Positions 35,875 through 44,409 are shown, counted from the stretch's first letter. The stretch: DNA of 58,940 nt from Bacteroidia bacterium (GCA_030430535.1 JAUIKY010000020.1:1-58940), one strand, 5' to 3'. Translations and numbers: made by a program. The notes: generated by a model not told the origin, from the sequence alone.

Positions 35875-36999
35875 TTAATTTTTTGGAACGATTTTAAAAA
35901 TACCTTTTCCTTCAACGGCAATATAAATGAAGCCATCGGGCGCTTGGATAACGTTTCGTAATCGGCCAATGCCTTCAAACAGTTTTTCGCGTTGTGTAAC
36001 TTTATTGTTTTCAACCACCAAACGTTCTAAATATTCAAACTTTAGGGCGCCTACCAAAACGTTGCCTTTCCATTCGGGATATTTATCTGAAGAAACAATA
36101 CTCATCCCACTTGGCGCGATTGAGGGTACCCAATAAAACAAGGGCTGTTCCATACCTTCTTTTTCGGTGATTTCGGTAAACTTGGTGCCACTGTAATTAA
36201 CGCCATAAGAAATAACCGGCCAGCCATAGTTTTTGCCTTTTTCGATAATGTTGATTTCGTCGCCTCCTTTTGGGCCGTGCTCATTTACCCATATTTTTCC
36301 TGTAAATGGATTTTTGGTCATGCCTTGTGGGTTGCGGTGTCCATAACTGAAAATGGCTGTTTTTGTCCCCGATTTATTAACAAAAGGATTGTCTGCAGGA
36401 ATGCTGCCATCGTCGTGCAAGCGGTAAATCTTTCCGCCATCGCGGGTAATGTCCTGTGGGTTTTCATCCCTATTTCCACGGTCGCCAACTGAAAAGTATA
36501 GGTAGCCTTCATCGTCAAATTCAATACGAGAACCCCAATGCTGTCCTTTTTTGGTGTTGGGTTCGGCTTTATAAAGCAGTTGTTTTTCAACCAGTTTGTT
36601 GTCGCTTAATTTGGCTCGTATCAAAGCTGTATTTCCGCCATCGCCATCACCTTCTTGAGAACTGTAAGTGATGTAAATCCATCCGTTTTCCTCGTAATTG
36701 GGGTGTGCTTTTATATCTAATAATCCGCCTTGGCCACGAACGTAAACTTCGGGAGCGTTTTCAATATTGGTTTTAACACCATTTTTAAAATGGATGATTT
36801 CGCCCGTTTTTTCGGTGATGAGCATGCTGCCATCGGGAAGAAAGGTCATGCCCCAAGGAATGTACAACTCGGGGACAATCAATTCTGTGGTGTAGTTTAA
36901 ATTTTGAGAATCCTGAGCTTTTACTTTAGATTCCTGTTGTTGGGCGCATGCCGAAAGGGCAATGAATGTAAGCGCTAGTAACGAATGTATAAATTTCAT
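35875..36999 (-). CDS. Soluble PQQ-dependent sugar dehydrogenase (GSDH family)
   Basis: 374 aa from ATG 36999 (MKFIHSLLALTFIALSACAQ), a lipoprotein-like signal with Cys. Longer readings reach 37029. The six-bladed propeller motifs of soluble glucose or aldose dehydrogenase are clear: IPWGMTFLPDGSMLITEKTG, RGQGGLLDIKAHPNY, GDRGNRDENPQ, GHRNPQGM, NEHGPKGGDEIN and NYGWPVISYG. The family oxidises aldoses with PQQ and passes electrons to a cytochrome. The exact sugar is unknown. The downstream cytochrome c (58-bp gap) and upstream receptor (36-bp gap) fit one functional set. Confidence 0.88.
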   Translation of the reverse strand: MKFIHSLLALTFIALSACAQQQESKVKAQDSQNLNYTTELIVPELYIPWGMTFLPDGSMLITEKTGEIIHFKNGVKTNIENAPEVYVRGQGGLLDIKAHPNYEENGWIYITYSSQEGDGDGGNTALIRAKLSDNKLVEKQLLYKAEPNTKKGQHWGSRIEFDDEGYLYFSVGDRGNRDENPQDITRDGGKIYRLHDDGSIPADNPFVNKSGTKTAIFSYGHRNPQGMTKNPFTGKIWVNEHGPKGGDEINIIEKGKNYGWPVISYGVNYSGTKFTEITEKEGMEQPLFYWVPSIAPSGMSIVSSDKYPEWKGNVLVGALKFEYLERLVVENNKVTQREKLFEGIGRLRNVIQAPDGFIYIAVEGKGIFKIVPKN

Positions 37000-37035
37000 G
37001 TTTGCAATTGTTTTTTCCATAAAAGTCAATCGACC

Positions 37036-39336
37036 TTAAAATAAGTAATTTAAATTAATTCCGGTATAAAAATTTACAGGATTACCCGGATAATAATATC
37101 GAGGAGCGTTGCCTCCAAAACTCGATGCGTTTATAAGAATTTGTGAGGCATAGGCCGTATCAAAGATATTGTTTAAGCCAAAGAACAGATTTAATTTTAG
37201 CTTTTTATTAAGATTTGTTTTGAAACCCGTTTTTAACCGGGTGAGGTTGTAGCTGTCGGAATAGAGACTATTGCTGTCGGTAATGGGAATTTCTCCAACA
37301 TGCTGAAAATGAATATTGCCGTAAAAGCCATTCTTGGAAGTCAAACTTAGCCCCAAATTAAATATGTGCGAAGGTACACCGGTTAAATCGTTGCCGGAAT
37401 AATTATTATCATTGTTGATGAATTCCTTAAACTTAAATCGATTCCAGGTAAGATTCGAAAAGACTTGCAATGAACCTTTTTCGGTTTGCTTTATGATATA
37501 ATTGAGGTGGGTTTCGAGTCCATTATGTCTAGTTTTTCCAGCGTTTATGCCGATGAATTGGTCTTCTGCTGTTCGTCTTGAAACCAATAGGTTTTTAATG
37601 TGCATGCTGAATGCCGATAGGTTATAATTCAGTTTTCGGTTTTTGGTTGAGCCCCGTGTTCCGATTTCGAAATTCCAACCTGTTTCGGGTTTAATGTTTG
37701 GATTGATTTGTCCGTTTGGCAGTAAAGTCTCGTTTAATGTGATTGGCGAAAACCCGTGACTAATGTTGCCGAAGAGATTTATATTTTTTGAAGTTTGGTG
37801 GTTAATTCCGAATTTAGGAGAAAGAATGGTTTTAAATTTGAATGCACCCGACTGGTCAGGATTATTTTCTGATATTGGGAAATAGTCTGTTAAGTTGTAT
37901 TCGGTTTGATTAAGGTTTGCTCCGGCTGATAAAGTGGTTTTTTTAGAGACTTCAATTTGTGTTTCAAAAAAGAGATTATAATAGAGCCTGTTTTCTTCAA
38001 AATGCGACAGATTGTTGCCTTTCACGCTACCAGTGCCATCCGGAAAATCTCGGTATCGGTTTTCGAAGGTTTTGTAATTATAACGGTCTTTAAACCATTC
38101 GCCGCCAATGGTGTATTCAATATGCTTATTAAAAACTTTAGTGCGATTTTCGAATCGGGTTCTCAATCCGTAGGCCAAAGTTTCGTCTTTTAAGATATTA
38201 AAAGGCCTGGGTTCGAAAGCGTCCCTAAATGAAAGAAATGCACTGGATTTTAATTTGCTTTTCTGGTTAAAAAGGTGTTCCCATGACAGACCAAAAACTC
38301 CTCTTTTGGAGTCCTCGTGCCCTTTGACGGCTCGCCAATTTTGGTCGGCCATTTTTGGGTTGTTCAAAAAGTTGGTTTCGTTAATCGAACTGGGAATAAA
38401 CGCTTTTAAATCTACATAACTTCCCAGGAAACTCAAGTTGTTATTGGGGTTTGTAGCGTGATTGGAATTTAAGGTGAACGTTTGCCTATTGTAATGGTTA
38501 TTCTCCCTAAAGCCATCACTTTCAGTTTGACTGTGTACCAGATTAAAGCTGTTGTTTTTGAGTCCCAAACCAATTTTGTTGGTGTTTTTAAATAGGTTGA
38601 ATGACCCTACGGTTAATTCGGAGTTAACTTCTGAATGGTTTTGTGAAAGCTTTTGGGGATGAATAATGATGGTGCCTCCCAAACCAGCGCCATAAATTGA
38701 GGAAGTAGGACCTTTTATGATTTCCATGTTAGAAATTGAAGCTAGCTCAAAATCCTCAATATTGGTTTCGCCGCTGCCATTGGTAAGAGGCATATCCTTA
38801 AAGTAAGCCCTTATTTTTGCAGTTCCGAATAAATTTCTGGAGCCAATGCCGCGAATGGTAATTCTGTTGGTGTTAAGCGCTCCACTTTGCATAAAAACAC
38901 CAGGAATCAAATTAAGAGCTTGATTGAAATTGATGTTTTGGGTTTGCTCTATGGTTTCTTTTGAAATGATGCCAATGGCATTTGGTGATTGGGTTACTGC
39001 GGTACGGGTTGCGTTGGTTGTTATGGTAACTTCGTTAAGTTGGGAGGGAGCGGCAGATAGGAAGACTATAGTTTCTTCAATGGTGTTAATGGATGTTTGT
39101 TTTGTTGAAAATCCTTCTTTTTTAAAAACATATAACCCTTTTGACTCAATAGGGAAGTGGCCTTTGCTATCTGAAAATATGGTGTCCTTTGTTGTTGTGT
39201 TTATAACAAGAACATCCGGTATTGGCATTTTGTTTTCAGTGTTTTTTATAATGCCATTTGGGTTGGTTTGCCCGATGCAATTGCAACCGATAAACATTAG
39301 TGTTAAAAGAGGAACATAGAATTTGATAGGGTACAT
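37036..39336 (-). CDS. TonB-dependent outer-membrane receptor
   Basis: 766 aa. Signal peptide ending near VLIGC/NCIGQ, a carboxypeptidase-like regulatory N-terminal domain (residues about 25-95, GIIKNTENKMPIPDVLVI), a plug domain (QTQNINFNQALNLIPGVFM, NRITIRGIGSRNLFG, IIKGPTSSIYGAGLGGT) and a 22-strand barrel with a C-terminal aromatic end (YTGINLNYLF). It is not a SusC protein; no SusD lies nearby. It precedes the sugar dehydrogenase by 36 bp, which suggests that it imports a substrate or cofactor of that enzyme, PQQ being one possibility. Confidence 0.92.
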   Translation of the reverse strand: MYPIKFYVPLLTLMFIGCNCIGQTNPNGIIKNTENKMPIPDVLVINTTTKDTIFSDSKGHFPIESKGLYVFKKEGFSTKQTSINTIEETIVFLSAAPSQLNEVTITTNATRTAVTQSPNAIGIISKETIEQTQNINFNQALNLIPGVFMQSGALNTNRITIRGIGSRNLFGTAKIRAYFKDMPLTNGSGETNIEDFELASISNMEIIKGPTSSIYGAGLGGTIIIHPQKLSQNHSEVNSELTVGSFNLFKNTNKIGLGLKNNSFNLVHSQTESDGFRENNHYNRQTFTLNSNHATNPNNNLSFLGSYVDLKAFIPSSINETNFLNNPKMADQNWRAVKGHEDSKRGVFGLSWEHLFNQKSKLKSSAFLSFRDAFEPRPFNILKDETLAYGLRTRFENRTKVFNKHIEYTIGGEWFKDRYNYKTFENRYRDFPDGTGSVKGNNLSHFEENRLYYNLFFETQIEVSKKTTLSAGANLNQTEYNLTDYFPISENNPDQSGAFKFKTILSPKFGINHQTSKNINLFGNISHGFSPITLNETLLPNGQINPNIKPETGWNFEIGTRGSTKNRKLNYNLSAFSMHIKNLLVSRRTAEDQFIGINAGKTRHNGLETHLNYIIKQTEKGSLQVFSNLTWNRFKFKEFINNDNNYSGNDLTGVPSHIFNLGLSLTSKNGFYGNIHFQHVGEIPITDSNSLYSDSYNLTRLKTGFKTNLNKKLKLNLFFGLNNIFDTAYASQILINASSFGGNAPRYYYPGNPVNFYTGINLNYLF

Positions 39337-39393
39337 GTTTTGACTTTAGCTAAACTAAAATAAATTCGGCAATAAATATTTTATAAATAATGA

Positions 39394-39423
39394 TTTGCAA
39401 AATAAATAAAAGCAGTATATTTG
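39394..39423 (+). promoter_or_regulatory. Promoter for the tRNA-Pro gene
   Basis: TATATTTG at 39416-39423 (-7) with TTTG at 39394-39397 (-33), spacer 18 bp, 25 bp before the tRNA 5' end. It is a textbook match to the Bacteroidota consensus. Confidence 0.8.
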
Positions 39424-39448
39424 CACCCCGTTACAGATAACCATTACT

Positions 39449-39523
39449 CGGGGTGTAGCGTAGCCCGGTTATCGCGCCGCGTTTGGGACGCGGAGGTCGC
39501 AGGTTCGAATCCTGCCACCCCGA
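39449..39523 (+). tRNA. tRNA-Pro (anticodon TGG)
   Basis: 75 nt. The acceptor stem CGGGGTG pairs with CACCCCG. The anticodon stem CCGCG/CGCGG encloses the loop TTTGGGA with TGG at positions 34-36. The T arm GCAGG-TTCGAAT-CCTGC is standard. CCA is not encoded. Its 3' end (from 39510) is the attachment site of the downstream element. Confidence 0.97.
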
Positions 39524-39525
39524 CT
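39510..39525. other. attL: element attachment core in tRNA-Pro
   Basis: TCCTGCCACCCCGACT spans the T-arm/acceptor end of the tRNA and is exactly repeated at 46333-46348, beyond the last element gene. The tRNA is complete on this side. Confidence 0.85.
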
Positions 39526-39546
39526 TTTTAACAAATCAATAAGCAT

Positions 39547-39582
39547 CAAAAACTTGGTAATCGAATGATTGTCAAGTTTTTG
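39547..39582 (+). terminator. Terminator after tRNA-Pro, supplied by the element
   Basis: CAAAAACTTG (39547-39556) pairs perfectly with CAAGTTTTTG (39573-39582), followed by a T-rich tract. Confidence 0.75.
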
Positions 39583-39627
39583 TGTTTTTGGGCCTATCAT
39601 TTAATTTGAATTGATTTGGTTAAAAAA

Positions 39628-39677
39628 GTGACCTATTCGGTTACCGCTCACAAAAACCCATAAAAAAGGTAACCGAA
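39628..39677. repeat. Putative left arm sites for the integrase or excisionase
   Basis: GTGACCTATTCGGTTACC at 39628-39645 is repeated at the right end of the element. TTCGGTTACC (39636-39645) also has an inverted copy GGTAACCGAA at 39668-39677. These lie between attL and the integrase start, where arm-type binding sites of IntDOT/lambda-like recombinases are expected. Confidence 0.6.
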
Positions 39678-39729
39678 CCATTTGATTTGACTTTTGTTTT
39701 TCAATGTCCAACTTTAAAAACAAAAGCGT

Positions 39730-40965
39730 ATGAAAACCCAAAGCACATTCGCCGTACTGTACTGGCTTAAACAGGCCAGTGCCAAAAACGGAAAGGCACC
39801 ACTTTATGCCCGGATCACGGTAAACGGAAAACGGGCCGAACTCTCCCTAAAACGGAAAGTGCCCGTTTCTGATTGGGATTCAGGAAAGGGCAGGCTCAAA
39901 GGCCTGGGGAGCGGGGCCAAGGCCATGAACAATTACATTGAACAGGTCAATGCCCGTCTTTTCGAGATCTACCAAAAGCTGAGGAACGAGAACAGGCTGG
40001 TCACTGCCAGTATCGTTAAGTCCCAATTCATGGGGGACGGCGAAGGCCGCCACACCCTTTCCGATATTATCGATTACCACAATGCCCACATGAAAGAAAC
40101 ATTAAGGTGGGGCACCCAAAAGAACTATTTTACCACCCATAGGTACATATTTGCCTTTTTGAAACAAAAGCATAGGACAACCGATATTTTCCTGTCCGAA
40201 CTGGGGTATAGGTTCATCATCGACTTTGAGCGTTTTCTGCGGGAACAAAAATCGATGGGGAACAATACGGTGATGAAGCACATCGAGCGGCTGCGAAAAA
40301 TGGTCAGTTTGGCCTATAAAATGGAATGGCTGGAAAAGGACCCGTTCTTGAAATTCGAGGCGAAGTACGAAAAAAAGGAACGGGACTTTCTCAACAAGGA
40401 AGAGCTGGCCAGTATCGAAGCCAAGAATTTTGAAATAACCAGATTGCAACTGATAAAGGATTTGTTCGTGTTCAGCTGCTATACGGGGCTGTCGTATAAA
40501 GATGTGATGAACCTTACCGCGGAAAACCTAACCGTGGGCATCGATGGCGGAAAGTGGCTGTGCCTAAAACGGGAAAAGACCAGCGTTGCGGTAAGGCTGC
40601 CGTTACTGTCGAAAGCCCATGCCATCATCGTGAAATATAGGGAACGCCCATCCAATGCTGGCAGCGACAACCTTTTTCCTACCATATCGAACCAAAAGCT
40701 GAACTCGTACCTGAAGGAGATAGCCGATGTGTGCCGGATAAGAAAGCACCTCACATTCCATGTGGCCAGGCACACCTTTGCAACGACCGTGACCCTGAGC
40801 AATGGCGTACCCATAGAAACGGTATCTAAACTGCTCGGCCATAAAAAAATAAGCACCACGCAGATCTATGCACGGGTATTGGAGAGAAAGACGGGAGAGG
40901 ACATGAGGCAGTTGGAACGGAAGCTGGAAATGGAATCAAAAATTCCGTATGAGCTTACCCAATAA
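39730..40965 (+). CDS. Tyrosine recombinase/integrase, IntDOT-like
   Basis: 411 aa. The N-terminal arm-binding and SAM-like core-binding regions are visible (LYARITVNGKRAELSLKRKV; MKETLRWGTQKNYFTTHRYI). The catalytic domain has HVARHTFATT (His344, Arg347), LLGHKKISTTQIYARV with His371 and nucleophile Tyr380. At the position of the first catalytic Arg it has Ser255 in CYTGLSYKDV. The same loss occurs in the CTnDOT integrase, where Ser259 stands in that place, so activity is still plausible. It ends with a terminator shared with the convergent XRE gene. Confidence 0.95.
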   Translation: MKTQSTFAVLYWLKQASAKNGKAPLYARITVNGKRAELSLKRKVPVSDWDSGKGRLKGLGSGAKAMNNYIEQVNARLFEIYQKLRNENRLVTASIVKSQFMGDGEGRHTLSDIIDYHNAHMKETLRWGTQKNYFTTHRYIFAFLKQKHRTTDIFLSELGYRFIIDFERFLREQKSMGNNTVMKHIERLRKMVSLAYKMEWLEKDPFLKFEAKYEKKERDFLNKEELASIEAKNFEITRLQLIKDLFVFSCYTGLSYKDVMNLTAENLTVGIDGGKWLCLKREKTSVAVRLPLLSKAHAIIVKYRERPSNAGSDNLFPTISNQKLNSYLKEIADVCRIRKHLTFHVARHTFATTVTLSNGVPIETVSKLLGHKKISTTQIYARVLERKTGEDMRQLERKLEMESKIPYELTQ

Positions 40966-40994
40966 AACCAATTATTTTTTAGGCTTAAAAAAAG

Positions 40995-41049
40995 AATTCC
41001 CTTTCAGTGCGCTCCTCACCAAAAGACGGGAGCGTACTGAAAGGGAATT
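40995..41049. terminator. Long bidirectional hairpin between integrase and XRE genes
   Basis: A 21-bp stem with one mismatch. The left arm is AATTCCCTTTCAGTGCGCTC plus C (40995-41015) and the right arm is at 41029-41049, with a 13-nt loop. A-rich sequence precedes it and T-rich sequence follows. Confidence 0.85.
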
Positions 41050-41069
41050 TTATGCTGAATAATCCAAAA

Positions 41070-41477
41070 TTACTTATCGAGAAGTTTTTCCAAATACTTG
41101 ATTTTTTCCTGCTCGGCTTGTAAAAGGCGTTCGTAGAGTTTTTTGTTTTCCTCGTGAGCTTCAATTAATTTATCAAGAGGATTAAATGTTGGTTGATATG
41201 AAAATAGTGATGAGTTATCATGGTTGGTTACAGTATTTCCAATAATATTAAAAACGGTTTCTTCTGAAAAATTTTCAATACCTTCCTTGGTCACGCCTAA
41301 GGCTTTGGCCACCTGTTCCAGTTTATCGTCCTCAATCTGTTCAGACTGTTCAATCTTAGATACGGCCTGTTGGCTGATGTTCAGGGCATCGGCAAGGGCT
41401 TCCTGTTTCATGCCCCTAAGTTCACGGATGCGGCTAATCTTGCGCCCGATGTGATTTGGTTTTGTAGCTGTTTCCAT
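41070..41477 (-). CDS. XRE-family transcriptional regulator
   Basis: 135 aa. The helix-turn-helix of the Cro/cI type spans residues about 10-66: ISRIRELRGMKQEALADAL, then NISQQAVSKIEQ and LEQVAKALGV. The C-terminal half ends in a charged coiled coil (ERLLQAEQEKIKYLEKLL). It is convergent with the integrase gene and divergent from the HEPN-like gene (126 bp apart), where it probably acts as repressor of the element or its cargo. Confidence 0.88.
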   Translation of the reverse strand: METATKPNHIGRKISRIRELRGMKQEALADALNISQQAVSKIEQSEQIEDDKLEQVAKALGVTKEGIENFSEETVFNIIGNTVTNHDNSSLFSYQPTFNPLDKLIEAHEENKKLYERLLQAEQEKIKYLEKLLDK

Positions 41478-41602
41478 ACCCCAAATATAATAATTAATCC
41501 CGTATAGTTTTAGGTAAAAAACAATTTAAGAGGTGTAAAATACAACTCCGCGTGGTTGGGTACACGGACGTGTGGGCTTTACTTTAGGGAAAACAGAAAG
41601 CC

Positions 41603-42481
41603 ATGAATGCAAGTGTCACAACAAAATTTCCCTTTCAAGAAAAATTTATAGCTCTTCTCAAGAACTTAACTCCTTTACATTCCATCTATGTTATCAAAAA
41701 GGACAAAACCAAAAGTAAGCGGGTAACCTATCTACCGCCCCAAAACGAAAAATCCCAAACGCAAGCCATTTATATATTACTGGTGGTAGGACATACAGCC
41801 TTGGATAAAAATTTAGATGACCTCATGGAAGAGGTCTACAACAAAATGAACCAGCACTGCAAAGCCTATATCATCTATTGTAGATTGACAAACCTGATGG
41901 AGCGGATAAGTTTTGGTGATAATTTTTTGGCGCGCACACTAAAAGAAGCGCCTTGTATGTATAAGGAAGATGATGCCCTTTTAAGTTATAGCCGATTTGC
42001 CTTGATGCACCACGCTTTCATTTACGATGCCATTGAAACCATTTGGAAAAATCGCATAAAACGGGCGGTATATTTATTTTCGATCATAGACGTTATCCAT
42101 AATGAAGAAGACGCCATATCAAAATTGGCAGTCCTTCACGAAGCCATGGTGCAAATATGTTTAGCACTGTTATATGTATTTTGGGAGTTCAAGCCCCATC
42201 ACTATACACTAACTTATTTATTGCATTTATGTACCGCTTTTACAACCCTCCCGGAAACTATTTTTCCACAAAACACATTTGGGCTTCAACGCCAGTATTA
42301 TATGCTCTGTAATGCATCCGATATCATACGCTTTAAAGGTACGGACGGGACAAGCGATTTCAAACTTAAAGATGTAGACAAGGTTTTAAAACGATGCGAG
42401 AGGTTTTTAAAACGGGCCAACAAATTGGGCGAAAACCATTTGGAACACCTTAAAAAAGTCCATGGGAAAACCTCCGTCTAA
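41603..42481 (+). CDS. HEPN-like protein with degenerate nucleotidyltransferase-type N terminus
   Basis: 292 aa. Residues about 10-125 (LLKNLTPLHSIYVIKKD, AIYILLVVGHTALDKNLDDL) have the spacing of a minimal nucleotidyltransferase fold, but the G-S-x(n)-D-x-D catalytic motif is missing. Residues about 150-285 look like a HEPN helical bundle (LAVLHEAMVQICLALLYVFW, KPHHYTLTYLLHLCTAFTTL, LLCNASDIIRFKG-like end). The canonical HEPN ribonuclease R-x4-6-H motif is not clear. Such proteins are frequent on Bacteroidota mobile elements; the role is unknown. A 1-kb non-coding region follows. Confidence 0.6.
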   Translation: MNASVTTKFPFQEKFIALLKNLTPLHSIYVIKKDKTKSKRVTYLPPQNEKSQTQAIYILLVVGHTALDKNLDDLMEEVYNKMNQHCKAYIIYCRLTNLMERISFGDNFLARTLKEAPCMYKEDDALLSYSRFALMHHAFIYDAIETIWKNRIKRAVYLFSIIDVIHNEEDAISKLAVLHEAMVQICLALLYVFWEFKPHHYTLTYLLHLCTAFTTLPETIFPQNTFGLQRQYYMLCNASDIIRFKGTDGTSDFKLKDVDKVLKRCERFLKRANKLGENHLEHLKKVHGKTSV

Positions 42482-42922
42482 TTTTACTAAAAAGTAATCT
42501 TTGAAGAACTTGTACTAAGAACGATATAGAGACTATTTAAATTATTGCGTGTTTATGACTATGTGCAGTTATTCAGCATTTTTTTAAAATTAACTTTGAA
42601 TGTCTGCATTCTGGTTAAAGGAAGAAGGTGTTTGTTTGAATTAAATGAGAATATCATTTTGTCCGACGGAGGGTAAAATCGGATAAAAGAGATAGGAATA
42701 TATTGCAATAGACGTTGGTTGCTACATCCATTCCGAATTGAATCCCTAACATCTGTCGAGCTATTACTACGAAGTGTTTTTATTGGAATTTTATTGGAGG
42801 GCTAATTTTTACTAAAAAATGAACGGTTTTATTGAGCTACGAAGCTTTTTTCGTAAAGAATGGGGTTTGACGATTAAATGAGTTGGTTACACACCCTTAT
42901 AGACCGGGGCTTTTCGGAGTAA

Positions 42923-42963
42923 ATGAAAACGTAGCGTTGCGTTAGCACGCTACCCTCTTGCTT
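42923..42963. repeat. Covarying hairpin module, copy 1
   Basis: ATGAAAAC, then a stem-loop at 42931-42953 (GTAGCG paired with CGCTAC, a bulged T, TGC paired with GCA, loop GTTA), then CCTCTTGCTTT. A second stem TTTGCGA...TCGCAAA (42962-42984) follows directly. Confidence 0.65.
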
Positions 42964-43186
42964 TGCGACCTATAAACTCGCAAACACTATTTTTTGGGAA
43001 AACTGATTTAGCAGAGTTCCTTGTCATAAAACGGCTATATTTCACGACTTATATAGATTTTTTCTGAAAAAAAATATTGATTTCATTGGGTTGCCAAGAC
43101 TTTTTCTGAAAAACAAACACTGCGAACAAAGCACAAAAAAGTACAACCTTCCAAAGCCCTTTATTTTGTTGCCGTTCTGAAGGAAC

Positions 43187-43226
43187 ATGAAAACGTAACA
43201 TCGCGAGGCGTGTTACCCTCTTGCTT
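43187..43226. repeat. Covarying hairpin module, copy 2
   Basis: Same flanks as copy 1 (ATGAAAAC and CCTCTTGCTTT). The stem-loop at 43195-43216 has GTAACA paired with TGTTAC, a bulged T, CGC paired with GCG and loop GAG. Three base pairs differ from copy 1, each by a compensating change on both strands. Confidence 0.65.
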
Positions 43227-43504
43227 TTCCCTTAGATTCGCAATAGTCATTTACATAGAGGAATCCTTTAGAATAGTCAGTCTAATTCATGATTGGTTAC
43301 CATCATGCGGGAAAATACTTTGTAATTTTTTTATGCTGAGCTTAACTAGTCACTATTGACTTTGCCACCTAATACGTAGCAATAATCAATCTCTGATTTT
43401 TTTATTTGTATGAGAGTTGTGTTATAACCGATGGGTTATCCTCTTTTTTTTTTTTTTTTGATACCAAGAACCTGTCGTTCTTATTTCTGGATGTTCAATA
43501 AAAT

Positions 43505-44029
43505 TTATATAGTTAACTCTCTTTCAAAATAAACCTCTTCATTATCTTCGGGACAATCCTTTACATAACAATAGTATATTTTATTCAAAAATGCTCTGAC
43601 AATCAAAGCTTTTTCAGGTCTATTTTTGGAATAAACTGTTTGTCCCGCTTTATATAGTTTTTTTTCCGTGGAGGGTTTGTTCAATTGTAAACTTTTCAAT
43701 GTCAAATCTAAAGTAATTGAGAGTATTTTGACCCTATGTGTTGCAACAATTAAGTAATCTGTATATTTTGGGATTACCATCGTATCTCCTGACTTTAAAA
43801 CAGTGATTTCGTTATCCACTATTATTTTAGTATTACCTTCAATTATCTGAAAAAATATAGAGACCCCGGATTTCTTGCCTGTCAGTTCCGTCCCTAAATC
43901 AAAAGACATTGCTTTTATTTCTCCTGTTTTTTTCTTTAAAACGGTGATTATTGATATGGCGTTTGAGGTATATGTTAATTTTTCTGCTATGTCGTAGAAA
44001 ATTAACATTGTACAGTGTGAATCACTCAT
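43505..44029 (-). CDS. Cupin-like protein with C-terminal tail domain, paralog 1
   Basis: 174 aa. Residues about 10-115 form a small cupin-like beta barrel (VSIFFQIIEGNTKIIVDNEI, VLKSGDTMVIPKYTDYLIVA) without the usual His metal ligands. After a linker, residues about 128-174 (LYKAGQTVYSKNRPEKALIV, CYVKDCPEDNEEVYFEREL) resemble the short DUF2158-like SH3-type tail found on many Bacteroidota proteins. It is a paralog of the next gene, which lacks the tail. Strongly AT-rich. Function unknown; likely sensing or stress-related. Confidence 0.6.
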   Translation of the reverse strand: MSDSHCTMLIFYDIAEKLTYTSNAISIITVLKKKTGEIKAMSFDLGTELTGKKSGVSIFFQIIEGNTKIIVDNEITVLKSGDTMVIPKYTDYLIVATHRVKILSITLDLTLKSLQLNKPSTEKKLYKAGQTVYSKNRPEKALIVRAFLNKIYYCYVKDCPEDNEEVYFERELTI

Positions 44030-44058
44030 TGTAGGGGATATTAAAATTAAAAATTGCT

Positions 44059-44409
44059 CTAAGGATCTAAGTCATCATAACCACTTTTTAAAATAATTGA
44101 AAGCATCTTGAATCTCTGATTAGCTTCTAGTGTATATGAAACATGACCAGGAATAATCATGGAGTCATTTGTCTGTAAATAGGTAGACAAATTGTCTAAC
44201 ACAAACTCTGCTTTTCCTTCGATAACATTTATAAAAGTTGAAAAAGGTGTTAATTTAGGCTTATAGACTTTACCATAGTCCAGCGCTAAAGCCATGATAT
44301 TTCCAGTTTTTTTATTTAAAATGTGTTTTACAACTATAGTGTTAGGGACATATCTTAACTTATCACCAATGTTGAATGCTGTTAGGTTCTCAAATTCATA
44401 ATTTTCCAT
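44059..44409 (-). CDS. Cupin-like protein, paralog 2
   Basis: 116 aa from ATG 44409; GTG 44427 would add six residues. It aligns with the preceding gene along the cupin part: INVIEGKAEFVLDNLSTYLQ and DSMIIPGHVSYTLEANQRFK versus IIEGNTKIIVDNEITVLKSG. The N-terminal halves share KLRYVPNTIVVKHILNKKTG versus KLTYTSNAISIITVLKKKTG, which shows tandem duplication. No tail domain. The two genes are 30 bp apart on the same strand. Confidence 0.6.
   Translation of the reverse strand: MENYEFENLTAFNIGDKLRYVPNTIVVKHILNKKTGNIMALALDYGKVYKPKLTPFSTFINVIEGKAEFVLDNLSTYLQTNDSMIIPGHVSYTLEANQRFKMLSIILKSGYDDLDP

Larger units (their letters stand above)
42482..43504. other. 1-kb non-coding region of the element with repeated hairpins
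   Basis: No convincing ORF is present on either strand. It contains an inverted repeat at 42657-42688 (TTTTGTCCGA / TCGGATAAAA), two related hairpin modules at 42923-42963 and 43187-43226, two copies of TTTTTCTGAAAAA, and a run of 16 T at 43444-43459. It could be an RNA locus or a transfer origin-like region. Confidence 0.6.

Noticed and set aside
37036-39336. SusC of a polysaccharide locus
   Set aside because: It is shorter than SusC proteins, has no SusD partner, and its neighbours are a dehydrogenase and a cytochrome.
43193-43235. attC/integron-like cassette array
   Set aside because: There are only two hairpin copies, they do not flank an ORF between them, and the element's recombinase is of IntDOT rather than IntI type. 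The covariation is reported, but not as an integron.
42482-43504. CRISPR or tandem repeat array
   Set aside because: The repeated units occur only twice, about 260 bp apart, with no regular spacers and no cas genes.
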